Shown piece by piece: positions 51,178 through 60,451 of a DNA stretch of 64,000 bases. The position numbers and the translations under genes are program-made. How positions within the stretch are numbered: position 1 is the first letter of the stretch; every line of letters starts with the position of its first letter. The notes under the pieces are model-generated. The model ran no database searches, was not told the DNA's origin, and saw nothing but the letters and a program-made list of their open reading frames with translations. Source of the stretch: Bacillota bacterium (GTDB lineage: Bacteria; Bacillota_I; Bacilli_A; RF39; UBA660); the NCBI GenBank assembly GCA_003524085.1, contig DOEC01000021.1:62001-126000 (forward strand), in the 5' to 3' direction.

Positions 51178-52302
51178 ATGATATATTTAGACTATAGTGC
51201 AACAACTCCAGTAAACGATAGTGTACTAGATAGTTATATTAAAACAACTACGGAGTATATAGCTAATGCTAACTCAATACATAATTTAGGTGTTAAAAGT
51301 AAAGAATTAATGATGAAAGCTACTAAACAAATTGCTAATATGCTAGGATGTAACTTTAATGAAATAATATACACAAGTGGCGCTAGTGAGAGTAATAGTA
51401 CTGCAATAAAAGGAATAGCTTTCAAATATGCTAACCGAGGTAAACACATAATAACAAGTTATTATGAACACAAAAGTGTAGTAGAAAATATGGATTATTT
51501 AAGTACTTTAGGATATGAAATTAGTTATGTTAACTTAAATAGTGATGGAAGTATTGACTTAAAACATTTAGAAAGTTTAATAAGAGAAGATACTATATTA
51601 GTAAGTATATGTGCAGTAAATAGTGAAGTTGGGTTTAAGGCTCCACTAAAAACTATAAGACAAATTATTAATAAAAAGAATAGTAAGGTAGTATTTCATA
51701 GTGATATGACTCAAGCTCTTGGTAAAATTCATGTTAACTTAAGTGATGTTGATTTGGCTAGTATGTCTAGTCATAAAATATATGCTCCAAAGGGAATTGG
51801 TTTACTTTATAAAAAGAATGGAATAGAAATAATTCCATTAATATATGGTTTAACTGATAATTGTCCTTATAGGGGTGGAACACCAGCACTTCCTTTAATC
51901 GTAAGTTTTAGTAAAGCAGTAAGGCTTGCTATTGAAAGTTTAGATGAGAACATAAAGAAATGTGAAGAGTTAAACACTATGTTAAAAGAAGGACTTAGTG
52001 ACTTACCAGTTAACATAAACTCTAATAATATATGTGTGCCTCAAATATTTAATTTAAGTCTTAAAAAGATAAAGAGTGAAACTTTTGTAAGAGCTATAGA
52101 AAAAGATGAAATATATATAAGTACTACTACAGCTTGTTCAAGTAACGAACCATCTAGTATACTAAAACATATAACTAGTGATAAAGAAGTAAATTCTACT
52201 AGTATAAGAATAAGTATAAGCCATTTGACTACAAAAGAAGAAATAAATAAATTTATAGTAAGTTTTCATAAAACATATAAAGAGTTACTATTAAAGGAGT
52301 AA
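51178..52302 (+). CDS. Cysteine desulfurase (NifS/IscS-like, ThiI partner)
   Basis: A 374-residue PLP-dependent enzyme releasing sulfur from cysteine. MIYLDYSATTPVNDSVLD opens the protein; SGASESNSTAIKG, the PLP-binding Lys in SMSSHKIYAPKGIG and the catalytic Cys loop TTTACSSNEPS are in the expected places. It lies four bases before thiI, as in the nifZ-thiI pair of B. subtilis, so it probably supplies sulfur for 4-thiouridine at tRNA position 8. A ribosome site (GGAGG) lies in the end of the preceding gene. Confidence 0.93.
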   Translation: MIYLDYSATTPVNDSVLDSYIKTTTEYIANANSIHNLGVKSKELMMKATKQIANMLGCNFNEIIYTSGASESNSTAIKGIAFKYANRGKHIITSYYEHKSVVENMDYLSTLGYEISYVNLNSDGSIDLKHLESLIREDTILVSICAVNSEVGFKAPLKTIRQIINKKNSKVVFHSDMTQALGKIHVNLSDVDLASMSSHKIYAPKGIGLLYKKNGIEIIPLIYGLTDNCPYRGGTPALPLIVSFSKAVRLAIESLDENIKKCEELNTMLKEGLSDLPVNINSNNICVPQIFNLSLKKIKSETFVRAIEKDEIYISTTTACSSNEPSSILKHITSDKEVNSTSIRISISHLTTKEEINKFIVSFHKTYKELLLKE

Positions 52303-52306
52303 ATGT

Positions 52307-53476
52307 ATGAAAGAAGTAATAATGATTAAATATGCAGAGTTAACTACTAAAAAAGATAATAGGAATTTCTTTATAAATACTTTAGAAAAGAATGTGTTAT
52401 CTTGTTTAGATGGGTTAAATCCAACTATTAAGAAAGACTACTATAGAATGTTTATATATGTTAGTGATATAGAAAGTAGTATTAGCAAGCTTAGCAAAGT
52501 TTTTGGTATTCATGAAATAGTAAGGTGTGTGTTTACAGAAGACGCTAGTTTAGAAAATATTGAGAATATTAGTAAGACTTTGATTAAAGAAGGAAGTGCA
52601 TTTAAAGTTATTACTAATAGAAGTGATAAAACGTATCCAATTAATAGTATGGAGTTATCTAGAATGGTTGGTGCTTATTTACTTAAAAATGTTCCTAACT
52701 TAAAAGTAGATGTGCATAAGCCTAGTGTTATAGTTAATATTGAAATAAGAAGAGAAGGAGTATATTTGTATTCTAGTGGAATACCTGGAATGGGAGGATA
52801 TCCTACAGGTACTCTTGGAAAAGCACTTCTTATGTTAAGTGGTGGGATTGACTCAGTTGTTGCTGGTTTCTTAACTATGAAAAGAGGAGTTAAGTTAGAT
52901 TTTCTTTATTTTGAAAGTTTACCTCATACAAGTTTAGAAGCAAGAGATAAAGTAATTAGTCTTGCTAAAATACTTAAGAGTTATGGAAATACTGGAAAAC
53001 TACTAGTTGTACCTTTTACTAAAATTCAAGAAACTATTTATAAAGAAATGAAAGGCGACTACATGATTACGATGATGAGAAGGCAAATGTATAAAATTGC
53101 TACAAAAGTTGCAAAAATGAGAAATGCTAATGCGATAGTAAATGGGGAGAGTATTGGTCAAGTAGCAAGTCAAACATTAACTAGTATGAAAGCAGTAAAT
53201 GATGTAACAAATTATCCTATAATTAGACCACTTGCAAGTTTTGATAAGTTAGAAATAATGGATATAGCAAGGAAAATTGGTAGTTATGATATAAGTATAC
53301 TTCCTTATATTGACTGCTGTACTGTGTTTGTGCCTCCTCATCCAGTAATTAACCCAAGACTAGATGTGGCAAGAAGCGAAGAAGAAAAGATGGACGAAAG
53401 CTTGCTAGATGAAGCTATAAAAAATATAATTAAAATTGATTTAAACGAAGAAAGCCTAGATAATGATTTACTTTAG
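52307..53476 (+). CDS. thiI: tRNA 4-thiouridine synthase
   Basis: A 389-residue ThiI with an N-terminal ferredoxin-like plus THUMP domain (KYAELTTKKDNR; VDVHKPSVIVNIEIRREGVY) and a PP-loop ATPase domain (LMLSGGIDSVVAGF). It activates U8 of tRNA with ATP and inserts sulfur. The C-terminal rhodanese domain of the E. coli enzyme is missing, as in other Firmicutes. Both tRNAs in this window carry U8. AAAGGAG precedes the start. Confidence 0.94.
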   Translation: MKEVIMIKYAELTTKKDNRNFFINTLEKNVLSCLDGLNPTIKKDYYRMFIYVSDIESSISKLSKVFGIHEIVRCVFTEDASLENIENISKTLIKEGSAFKVITNRSDKTYPINSMELSRMVGAYLLKNVPNLKVDVHKPSVIVNIEIRREGVYLYSSGIPGMGGYPTGTLGKALLMLSGGIDSVVAGFLTMKRGVKLDFLYFESLPHTSLEARDKVISLAKILKSYGNTGKLLVVPFTKIQETIYKEMKGDYMITMMRRQMYKIATKVAKMRNANAIVNGESIGQVASQTLTSMKAVNDVTNYPIIRPLASFDKLEIMDIARKIGSYDISILPYIDCCTVFVPPHPVINPRLDVARSEEEKMDESLLDEAIKNIIKIDLNEESLDNDLL

Positions 53477-53488
53477 GTTTCTTTTTTT
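53450..53488 (+). terminator. Terminator overlapping the end of thiI
   Basis: GAAAGCCTA (53450-53458) and TAGGTTTC (53474-53481) pair with a one-base bulge; a T-run follows. The thiI stop TAG (53474-53476) is in the right arm. Confidence 0.65.
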
Positions 53489-53528
53489 GAAAAAAAATGA
53501 TAAAATTAATACGAAGGAAAGTGATTAT

Positions 53529-54179
53529 ATGAAAGATAAATTCAATTTGACTTTAGAAGAAAATGTATTTTTAGCAAAAAAACAACTTGTTTCAAGTATT
53601 TATATGGGAGCAAAAATAGAAGGTTTAAATGTTACATTTCCTGAAACTCAAACTATTTTAGATGGAGTAAATGTGCCAAATGTTAAATTAGATGAAATAA
53701 ACACAATACTAAATTTAAGAGATGCTTGGAAGTATGTACTTGATAATATAAAAGAAGAAGTTACTTTAGACTTTATATTAAAAGTAAACTCGTATGTAAG
53801 TAGAAATGAGTCATTATCTTGGGGAGAATTAAGAACAGGTAATGTAGGTATTTCAGGCACTGATTACATTCCTAAAATTCCAGAAGAGAACGTAGTTAAA
53901 GAAGATATTAAAAATATATTAGAAATTCCAGATATAACATTAAGAAGTATTAAATATATGCTTTATGGAATGAGAAATCAATTATTTTGGGATGGTAATA
54001 AAAGAACAAGTATGATTATTGCTAATAAAATAATGATTATGAATGGTAAGGGTATAATTTTAGTTAAGGATGATGATTTATTAGAATTTAACAAACTTTT
54101 AACAGAATATTATACTACTGGAGTAGATATTAAGATAATAGAATTTTTATACAACAAGTGTGTTTATGGTTTAGAATAG
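53529..54179 (+). CDS. Fic-fold protein with altered catalytic motif
   Basis: A 216-residue protein of the Fic fold. The core motif reads QLFWDGNKRTS, with Gln151 where the catalytic His of HxFxDGN should be, so AMPylation by the standard mechanism is unlikely. I believe a family of short Fic-like proteins with FWDGNKRT shares this change. The N-terminal GAKIEGLNVTFPET resembles the substrate-loop/inhibitory region (Glu-Gly kept). The start at 53529 has GAAGGAAAG in front; the frame runs upstream through the thiI terminator, which argues against an earlier start. The stop lies in its terminator. Confidence 0.8.
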   Translation: MKDKFNLTLEENVFLAKKQLVSSIYMGAKIEGLNVTFPETQTILDGVNVPNVKLDEINTILNLRDAWKYVLDNIKEEVTLDFILKVNSYVSRNESLSWGELRTGNVGISGTDYIPKIPEENVVKEDIKNILEIPDITLRSIKYMLYGMRNQLFWDGNKRTSMIIANKIMIMNGKGIILVKDDDLLEFNKLLTEYYTTGVDIKIIEFLYNKCVYGLE

Positions 54180-54204
54180 GCTTTGTAGTAAAGTCTATTT
54201 TTTT
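54176..54204 (+). terminator. Terminator of the short Fic gene
   Basis: ATAGGCTTT (54176-54184) and AAAGTCTAT (54190-54198) with one G-U pair, loop GTAGT, then T's. The stop TAG (54177-54179) lies in the left arm. The stretch 54205-54449 shows no gene I can support and no clear -35/-10 pair. Confidence 0.75.
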
Positions 54205-54449
54205 CTTGTTTTGAGTGTAAATGTATGATATTATTATATTGGATATACAATATGTAAACCAAATTTATAAGTTTATTGCTTTAAATAGTTAAAAATTTGT
54301 ATAAAATGTAATGTGTAAAATTTAAGTGTTGAATTTTGTTAAAAAAAGATACATGAGTAAGGTTTTAGGGTATAACTATAAAATGCATATTTTAAAATGT
54401 GATATACTTCTTTTAGAGAAAATAGATGGTTATTTGAAGGAGGAATTTT

Positions 54450-54854
54450 ATGTTAAAAAAAATAATAATATTTTCGTTTTTTGCTTTGATTTTAGGTTGT
54501 GTAGGACTTAAGGCTTCAAATGCTGAAACTATATCACTTTGTGTAGATAAAATTGAATATGGCAATTTTAATAGAAAAATAGGATACTATAATAAAAATA
54601 CTGGAACCGCACAAAAAATTAAATTAAATAGTGCGTTCACTTCATTAACAAACCCTTGTAATAGTTGTGTTATTGGATTTAAATTATTTATGAAAGATGG
54701 AACATCATTCACAGGAGTATCACTAACAGCTGGAAATTCAACTTATTTTAATTCAGATAGTGCTAAAACTGGCGACTACAAAATGGGATTTATGAGAGCA
54801 GATTTTAGTGCTCTTAAAACTAATGCAGATATAGACTGGACAATAAATTGGTAA
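54450..54854 (+). CDS. Secreted small protein, bacteriocin-like candidate
   Basis: A 134-residue exported protein: signal peptide ending near LKASNA, then a mature part of about 108 residues with three Cys (SLCVDK, NPCNSCVIG) and a strand-rich, Gly/Thr-rich C-terminus (TGDYKMGFMRADFS, then DIDWTINW). Its layout recalls lactococcin-972/DUF2712-type secreted peptides, which also sit before ABC transporter genes, but the match is general. GGAGG precedes the ATG. It is followed by one polytopic protein, one ABC ATPase and two further membrane proteins. Confidence 0.65.
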   Translation: MLKKIIIFSFFALILGCVGLKASNAETISLCVDKIEYGNFNRKIGYYNKNTGTAQKIKLNSAFTSLTNPCNSCVIGFKLFMKDGTSFTGVSLTAGNSTYFNSDSAKTGDYKMGFMRADFSALKTNADIDWTINW

Positions 54855-54897
54855 ATTGAATTAGAACCATTTATTTTCTCAAAATAATGGAGGATTT

Positions 54898-55815
54898 ATG
54901 TTAAAATTAAAGAAATTTTTAAATGAAAATAAAGTTGCTATTATAATATTTTCTATACTTTTATTTATAGTGATGTATTCATGTTTTAAATATATTAGAA
55001 ACGATATTAAAGTAAAAGAAGGTAGAGAAGAGAGAACTACATATTGTAAAAGTGACGAAGTAAAAGAAAGTGAAAAATTATCTTGTGAACAATATATTGA
55101 AGCAATTACAAATGAAGAAATAAAGACTGAATTTTATAGTATGTTTGGCGATATTTTGGTGTTTGATATTCATTATCTTAATTTTATTGCATTTCTTGTA
55201 GTTATAATTCCTTCTTTATATTGTGTGTCAAATTATTTGTATAACAGAGTAATAACAAACTGTTTAACTAGACAAAGTTATAAAAGTTTTATAAAAGATT
55301 TTATAAGAAAAGCGTATAAGTATTATTTTATCTTACCTATAATAATAGGATTGTTAATACTAATTTGTTTATTTTATTCAGAAATGGACCCCTCTTATTC
55401 GCTTAGTAATAATTACAGTATATGGCGAAGTAATTTGATTTTTAAACCAGTTTTGTTTGTATTTTTATATTTAATAAATATAACCATATATTCGTTATCA
55501 TACATCAATATATCGTTAATAGTGCTTAGAAAACAACAAAATATTATAAAAGCTATTATACTTTCTGTACTAGTATTTGTAGGAATAGAAGTGTTTTTAG
55601 AAATTGTTGTAAATGGTTTAATATTTGGTTTAGTATTTAAAAGTGAAGTTGGTAATATCTTTAATATTATGAACTTGCTTATATTTAATATAAATTATGG
55701 AGTTAGCAAATTATTAATTTTTACTATTAGTTTTTTCTTGTTAACGTTTATACTTGTGTTAATACTATATAAGAATAAAGAAAAATTAATAATAGATTGT
55801 GAAAAAAATAATTAA
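54898..55815 (+). CDS. Polytopic membrane protein of the ABC cassette
   Basis: A 305-residue protein with an N-terminal membrane helix (about 13-32), an extracellular loop containing two Cys (TTYCKSDEV, KLSCEQYIE), and five further helices. This resembles one-subunit permeases of bacteriocin or immunity ABC systems. It is not assignable to a named family by eye. GGAGG lies before the start; it is 43 bases after the secreted peptide gene and 12 before the ATPase gene. Confidence 0.7.
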   Translation: MLKLKKFLNENKVAIIIFSILLFIVMYSCFKYIRNDIKVKEGREERTTYCKSDEVKESEKLSCEQYIEAITNEEIKTEFYSMFGDILVFDIHYLNFIAFLVVIIPSLYCVSNYLYNRVITNCLTRQSYKSFIKDFIRKAYKYYFILPIIIGLLILICLFYSEMDPSYSLSNNYSIWRSNLIFKPVLFVFLYLINITIYSLSYINISLIVLRKQQNIIKAIILSVLVFVGIEVFLEIVVNGLIFGLVFKSEVGNIFNIMNLLIFNINYGVSKLLIFTISFFLLTFILVLILYKNKEKLIIDCEKNN

Positions 55816-55827
55816 GGAGAGAGAATT

Positions 55828-56466
55828 ATGAAAATTGAAGTAAAAAATGTATGTAAAAAATTTAAAAATGAAGAGGTATTAAAAAATGTTAATGTAACTT
55901 TTGAAAGTGGTAAAATATATGGCTTTAGGGGTAAAAATGGAAGTGGTAAAAGTGTGCTTTTAAAAATTATGTGTGGCTTATATGCTCCAACAAGTGGGGA
56001 AGTATTATATGATGGTGTTAACTATAACATGGAGAATAAATTTGTACCAAGTGTAAGAGCTTTGATAGAAAAGCCTAATTTCTTTCCTAATTTGTCAGGT
56101 TATGAAAATTTAAAATTGTTAAGTGAAATTCAAAATAAAATAACTGATAAAGAAATAAATGAGACCTTAGAGAGTGTTAATTTAATAAATGAAAAAGATA
56201 AAAAGTATTCTAATTATTCACTTGGTATGAAACAAAAATTAGGAGTTGCACAGGCACTTATGGAAGATCCTGAAGTTATAATATTAGATGAACCTTTTAA
56301 CGGAATAGAAAATGCAAGTGTAGAAAAGATCATAGATGTTTTAAAGAAGAAAAAGAGTGAAGGTAAAATAATAATTGTTGCATCACATTATATGGAAGAA
56401 TTATCAAATTTGTGTGATAAAATTTATTCATTTGATATGGGAGAAGTAAGTAATTATGAAGACTAA
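55828..56466 (+). CDS. ABC transporter ATPase
   Basis: A 212-residue ATPase subunit. Walker A GKNGSGKS (35-42), signature YSLGMKQKLG, Walker B VIILDEPFNG and a His-loop VASHYMEEL are all intact, so it should hydrolyse ATP. It is short, as in drug- and peptide-export or immunity type transporters. GGAGAG precedes the ATG, and it overlaps the next gene by 11 bases. Confidence 0.92.
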   Translation: MKIEVKNVCKKFKNEEVLKNVNVTFESGKIYGFRGKNGSGKSVLLKIMCGLYAPTSGEVLYDGVNYNMENKFVPSVRALIEKPNFFPNLSGYENLKLLSEIQNKITDKEINETLESVNLINEKDKKYSNYSLGMKQKLGVAQALMEDPEVIILDEPFNGIENASVEKIIDVLKKKKSEGKIIIVASHYMEELSNLCDKIYSFDMGEVSNYED

Positions 56467-57178
56467 TTATAAATTTTGTTTAATTACTTTTGTAGCAATT
56501 TTAATACCTATATTACTAAGTATATTTTCTTTAAGTAACATGAATAATCTTTATGATAGTTTATTAATTATTTTAAATAATATATGGTATATATTAGTAC
56601 TTTTTCTTTTAACAAATTGTTATGTGTATTCTTTATATAAGGATTATTTTGTAAATAAAAATATTTTGCAAAGATATTCTAGTAAAAAAGAATTGTTTCA
56701 TGTTATATTATCTAAAACTATTAAATATGTTATATCTACTTTGATATTAACTGTTATTTTATCAAGTTTAATACTAATATTAATTTTTAAAATTGATATA
56801 AGCGTTTTTAGATATAGTAATTATCCTATTAATATAGTAACTTATTTATTATTGTTTGTTTTAAAAGATATAATTATGTTTGGACTAACTTCATTAATAT
56901 TCATTATGTTGCTTGATAAGTTCGGTGGTAAAACCTGGATTTGCTTATTGTTTGTTTTTATATTACTAGTGTTCTTATATAATAACATTTATGAAATCAA
57001 TCTAATAACATCTATAAAAGAAATTCCTTTATTAATATTGCCTTACTATGGAACATTATATTTTAAAAGTTTTAATTTAGAAATATTTTCATATCTTGTA
57101 CAATTTTTAATTTTGTTTGCTATATATACTATCATATATAAAAAATTTATTACTAGTAAAAGTGAGGTCATGTTATGA
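56456..57178 (+). CDS. ABC-cassette membrane protein 1
   Basis: A 240-residue hydrophobic protein with about six membrane helices (for example ILIPILLSIFSLSNM and WYILVLFLLTN), without extracellular domains, in the usual style of ABC-2-type permeases. It overlaps the ATPase gene by 11 bases and the next gene in an ATGA manner, so all are co-translated. Substrate unknown; by context the secreted peptide at 54450 or immunity to it. Confidence 0.75.
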   Translation: MKTNYKFCLITFVAILIPILLSIFSLSNMNNLYDSLLIILNNIWYILVLFLLTNCYVYSLYKDYFVNKNILQRYSSKKELFHVILSKTIKYVISTLILTVILSSLILILIFKIDISVFRYSNYPINIVTYLLLFVLKDIIMFGLTSLIFIMLLDKFGGKTWICLLFVFILLVFLYNNIYEINLITSIKEIPLLILPYYGTLYFKSFNLEIFSYLVQFLILFAIYTIIYKKFITSKSEVML

Positions 57179-57681
57179 AATATCAATTAAATATAATGAA
57201 AAACTTATTTCTAAGTAAGTACTATAAGTTGATACTTTTCTATTTAGTATTTTACTTACTGATGTATGTAATTTTGAAAGTTCAGTATCCAGTATTTAAT
57301 GTTAGTAATTTTATAACTATGATAGGCTTTATAGACATTTATAATACTTCTTTTCTTGAAATAATATATTTTGTATTAGAAGTAACTATGATTATTTATT
57401 CACTTTATCTATATTTTTCTTATGAAGAAGAAAACTCATTGGAATACATTAGTTTAAGAAAAAGTATTAAAACTAATTTTATAGAAAAGTATATATTATC
57501 TTTTTTAGTATTACTAATTATTAGAGTAATTACATATAGTATAACGAGCTTACTTTTTAGTGGTTTTGGTAATTTGATTATGTTTAAAACGTTAGTGTTT
57601 TTTGATTTTGAATTAACAATAATTGTAGGAACTTCTTATATATTGACTTTCTTTTATAAAAGAGGGCTACTTTACAAATAA
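57175..57681 (+). CDS. ABC-cassette membrane protein 2
   Basis: A 168-residue protein with about four membrane helices. Like the previous gene it is hydrophobic and Ile/Leu/Tyr-rich, with a SYEEENSLEYISLRKS loop. It is the last member of the cassette and may be a half-size permease or accessory subunit. Family not recognised. Confidence 0.65.
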   Translation: MKYQLNIMKNLFLSKYYKLILFYLVFYLLMYVILKVQYPVFNVSNFITMIGFIDIYNTSFLEIIYFVLEVTMIIYSLYLYFSYEEENSLEYISLRKSIKTNFIEKYILSFLVLLIIRVITYSITSLLFSGFGNLIMFKTLVFFDFELTIIVGTSYILTFFYKRGLLYK

Positions 57682-57699
57682 ACTAATCTGTTATATAAT
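57671..57699 (+). promoter_or_regulatory. Promoter of the HD hydrolase gene
   Basis: TTTACA (57671-57676), a 17-bp spacer and TATAAT (57694-57699). It overlaps the last codons of the ABC cassette. Confidence 0.75.
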
Positions 57700-57723
57700 T
57701 ATTTCGTTGGAAGAAAGATTAAT

Positions 57724-58263
57724 ATGATTAAAAAATATAAAGAAGAATATAATAATTTAACAAAGAATATAATAAATAACGAGCATTTTCTTATGACTAA
57801 AAATGATATGCATCATGGTAGAACTAAGTATGAACACTTAGTTAGAGTAAGCAAATGCGCTTTTGTGATGTCTAAAATATTTAAGGCAGACACAATTACT
57901 TGTACAACAGCGGGGTTATTACATGACTTATTTTATGGAGAAAGAACAGACTCTATAGAAAATAGCTACTTAAACCATCCACATACAGCTAGAAATAATG
58001 CTGTTAAGTATTTTGGTGTAGGCGATAAAGTGGCATGTGCAATTGAAACGCATATGTTTCATCATGTGATACTAAAGAAAATCTTTCCTTTTATAAATAG
58101 GGAAGAAGAAGCATCTATCAAATTTAGTAAACCAAAAAGTAAAGAAGCTTGGATAGTCAGTATTGCAGATTTACTAGTGAGTATTAATGACTCTAAGTTC
58201 TTTGTTAAATATAAATTTAACCTAGCATATTTGATGCTTGTTAGTTTTATATTGAGTAAATAA
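57724..58263 (+). CDS. HD-domain phosphohydrolase
   Basis: A 179-residue protein of the HD superfamily of metal-dependent phosphohydrolases. HHGRTKYEHLVRVSK carries the first His, GLLHDLFYG the HD pair, NHPHTARNNA and IETHMFHH the later His residues. Cytoplasmic, no regulatory domain. The substrate cannot be told. A plain ribosome site (GGAAGAAAG) precedes the ATG; a terminator follows the stop directly. Confidence 0.88.
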   Translation: MIKKYKEEYNNLTKNIINNEHFLMTKNDMHHGRTKYEHLVRVSKCAFVMSKIFKADTITCTTAGLLHDLFYGERTDSIENSYLNHPHTARNNAVKYFGVGDKVACAIETHMFHHVILKKIFPFINREEEASIKFSKPKSKEAWIVSIADLLVSINDSKFFVKYKFNLAYLMLVSFILSK

Positions 58264-58284
58264 AAAGATAATTGCATCTTTTTT
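58262..58284 (+). terminator. Terminator of the HD gene
   Basis: AAAAAGAT (58262-58269) and ATCTTTTT (58276-58283), 8-bp stem, 6-nt loop and T-run. The stop codon (58261-58263) touches the left arm. Confidence 0.8.
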
Positions 58285-58294
58285 ATTAAAATGC

Positions 58295-58323
58295 TTGACA
58301 AACTTAGAATATTCTTTTATCCT
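58295..58323 (+). promoter_or_regulatory. Promoter of topA
   Basis: Consensus TTGACA (58295-58300), a 17-bp spacer and TATCCT (58318-58323). Confidence 0.65.
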
Positions 58324-58369
58324 TTATTTGTTAAGTGAAAATATACCTATATATAAGGGAGGAGGAAAC

Positions 58370-60388
58370 ATGAAGAATTTAGTAATAGTAGAAAGTCCAA
58401 GTAAAAGTAAAACTATTGAAAAATACTTGGGTAAAGATTATAAAGTAACAAGTAGTAAAGGTCATATTAGAGACTTAGCTACAAGTGGTAAATTTGGTTT
58501 AGGAGTTGATATAGAAAACAACTTTAAGCCTAATTACAAAGTGATAACTGGAAAAGGGAAGTTAGTTACTGAACTTAAAAAAGAAGTTAAAAATAGTGAC
58601 TATGTAATACTTGCTACCGACCCAGACCGTGAAGGAGAAGCAATAAGCTGGCATTTAAAAGATGCTTTAGGACTTAAAGATAATTATGGAAGAGTTGTGT
58701 TTAATGAAATCACTGAAGGTGCAATTAAAGAAGCATTTAAAGTTCCTAGAGAAATAGATATGGATTTAGTGCACAGTCAAGAAGACAGAAGAATACTTGA
58801 TAGAATTATAGGTTTTAGATTAAGTAAGCTTATGCAAAGTAAGACTGAAGGAAAAAGTGCTGGGCGTGTACAAAGTGTAGCATTAAAACTAATCGTTGAT
58901 AGAGAAAGAGAAATAGAAGACTTTAAAAGTGAAGAATATTTTACAATTGAAGGAATATTTTCTGATTTTGAAGCAACTTTAACAAAGTATAAGAATAAAA
59001 AGATAGAAATTAAATCTGTAACTCAAAAGGATGAAATCCTTAGTAAATTATCTAATGCTTTTAAAATAGAAACTGTAGAAAGCAAAGAAAAGAAAAAAAC
59101 TAGTAAACTTCCATTTACAACGAGTACATTAACTCAAACTAGTAGCATTAAACTTAACTTTAGTGCATCTAAGACTATGAAATTAGCCCAGGGTTTATAT
59201 GAAGGTAAGAAAATTGGTAATACCCTAGTAGGTTTGATTTCTTATATGAGAACAGACTCAACTAGATTAAGTGATGTATTTGTTAAAGATACTTTTGAAT
59301 TTATTAAAAACAACTATGGAAAAAATTATGTTGGTTATGTAAAGAAAACTAAAGAAAAAGAAAATGTACAAGATGCACATGAAGGTATTAGACCAACAAG
59401 CATTGAAAGAACCCCAGAAAGTATTAAGCCTTATTTAACACCAGACGAGTATAAGCTATATAATTTGATTTATATTAGAACTCTAGCTAGTTTAATGGCA
59501 GACGCTAAAGTTATGGCTACAAGTGTAATACTTGATAATAACGACTATAAATTCACTTCAAGTGGACAGGTGGGTATATTTGATGGTTACTTGAAAGTAT
59601 ATGGTGAATTTGAAGAAAGTAAAGATACTTATTTACCTGACTTTGCAAGTTTTAACTCAAATATTATAGTGAGTAAAGAAATTAAAGCAACTAGCCATTT
59701 TACTGAACCACCAGCAAGATTTAGAGAAGATACACTTATTAAAGAACTAGAAAGTCTTGGTATTGGTAGACCTAGTACTTATGTTAAGATAATTGAAGTA
59801 TTAAAAGAAAGAAAATATATAACAGTAGAAAATAAGAAGTTTATTCCAACTACTGTAGGTATTCAAGTAACAGATAAATTACAGGAATTCTTTAGTAGTA
59901 TCATAAATGTTAAATATACAAGTGATATGGAAACTGATTTAGATAAAGTAGCTGAAGGAAAATATGTATGGTATGAGCTTTTAGACAAATTCTATAAAGA
60001 TTTTGAACCACTTGTTGAAGAGGCAATGAAGAAAATGGAAAAAGAAGCTCCTGAGGAAACTGGAGAAATGTGTCCAGTTTGTGGTAAACCTTTAGTTTAT
60101 AGATATGGTAAGTTTGGCAAGTTTGTTGCTTGCAGTGGATACCCTGAATGTAAGTATATTCCTAAGGTTGAAAAAAGTGTTACTGTTATATGTAAGTGTC
60201 CACTATGTGACGGGGATATCATTGTTAAAAAGACTAAAAGAGGAAAAGAATTCTATGGATGTAGTAATTTTCCTAAATGTAAATATGCTAGCTGGGATAA
60301 ACCTACTGGAGAAGTTTGCACAAAATGTAATGGTCTTTTAGTAGAAAAGAAAGGCAGTGTATATTGCCCTAATTGTAAAGAAAAATAA
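58370..60388 (+). CDS. topA: DNA topoisomerase I
   Basis: A 672-residue type IA topoisomerase that relaxes negative supercoils. The TOPRIM domain opens with LVIVESPSKSKTIEKYLG and has ATDPDREGEAISWHL; the catalytic Tyr292 lies in LISYMRTDST. The C-terminus carries three zinc ribbons (CPVCGKPL...CSGYPECKY; CPLCDGDI...CSNFPKCKY; CTKCNGLL...CPNCKE). The start at 58370 is chosen for GGAGGAGG just before it; an upstream in-frame start at 58295 would coincide with the -35 box. It is preceded by an HD hydrolase gene with separate terminator. Confidence 0.97.
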   Translation: MKNLVIVESPSKSKTIEKYLGKDYKVTSSKGHIRDLATSGKFGLGVDIENNFKPNYKVITGKGKLVTELKKEVKNSDYVILATDPDREGEAISWHLKDALGLKDNYGRVVFNEITEGAIKEAFKVPREIDMDLVHSQEDRRILDRIIGFRLSKLMQSKTEGKSAGRVQSVALKLIVDREREIEDFKSEEYFTIEGIFSDFEATLTKYKNKKIEIKSVTQKDEILSKLSNAFKIETVESKEKKKTSKLPFTTSTLTQTSSIKLNFSASKTMKLAQGLYEGKKIGNTLVGLISYMRTDSTRLSDVFVKDTFEFIKNNYGKNYVGYVKKTKEKENVQDAHEGIRPTSIERTPESIKPYLTPDEYKLYNLIYIRTLASLMADAKVMATSVILDNNDYKFTSSGQVGIFDGYLKVYGEFEESKDTYLPDFASFNSNIIVSKEIKATSHFTEPPARFREDTLIKELESLGIGRPSTYVKIIEVLKERKYITVENKKFIPTTVGIQVTDKLQEFFSSIINVKYTSDMETDLDKVAEGKYVWYELLDKFYKDFEPLVEEAMKKMEKEAPEETGEMCPVCGKPLVYRYGKFGKFVACSGYPECKYIPKVEKSVTVICKCPLCDGDIIVKKTKRGKEFYGCSNFPKCKYASWDKPTGEVCTKCNGLLVEKKGSVYCPNCKEK

Positions 60389-60411
60389 AAGTTGTAATAC
60401 TTTTATTTTTC
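60380..60411 (+). terminator. Terminator overlapping the end of topA
   Basis: A perfect 13-bp stem GAAAAATAAAAGT (60380-60392) and ACTTTTATTTTTC (60399-60411) with loop TGTAAT; the stop TAA (60386-60388) is in the left arm. Confidence 0.8.
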
Positions 60412-60420
60412 TTTTAAGTG

Positions 60421-60429
60421 TGGTATAAT
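60421..60429 (+). promoter_or_regulatory. Extended -10 of the pilin-like pair
   Basis: TGGTATAAT just behind the topA terminator; the -35 position at 17 bp falls in the terminator's right arm and is weak. Confidence 0.5.
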
Positions 60430-60451
60430 TTAAAAAGAAACGAGGGATATT

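Noticed and set aside
54326..54511. Small gene upstream of the secreted peptide
   Set aside because: It overlaps the signal-peptide region of the 54450 gene in another frame and lacks a ribosome site.
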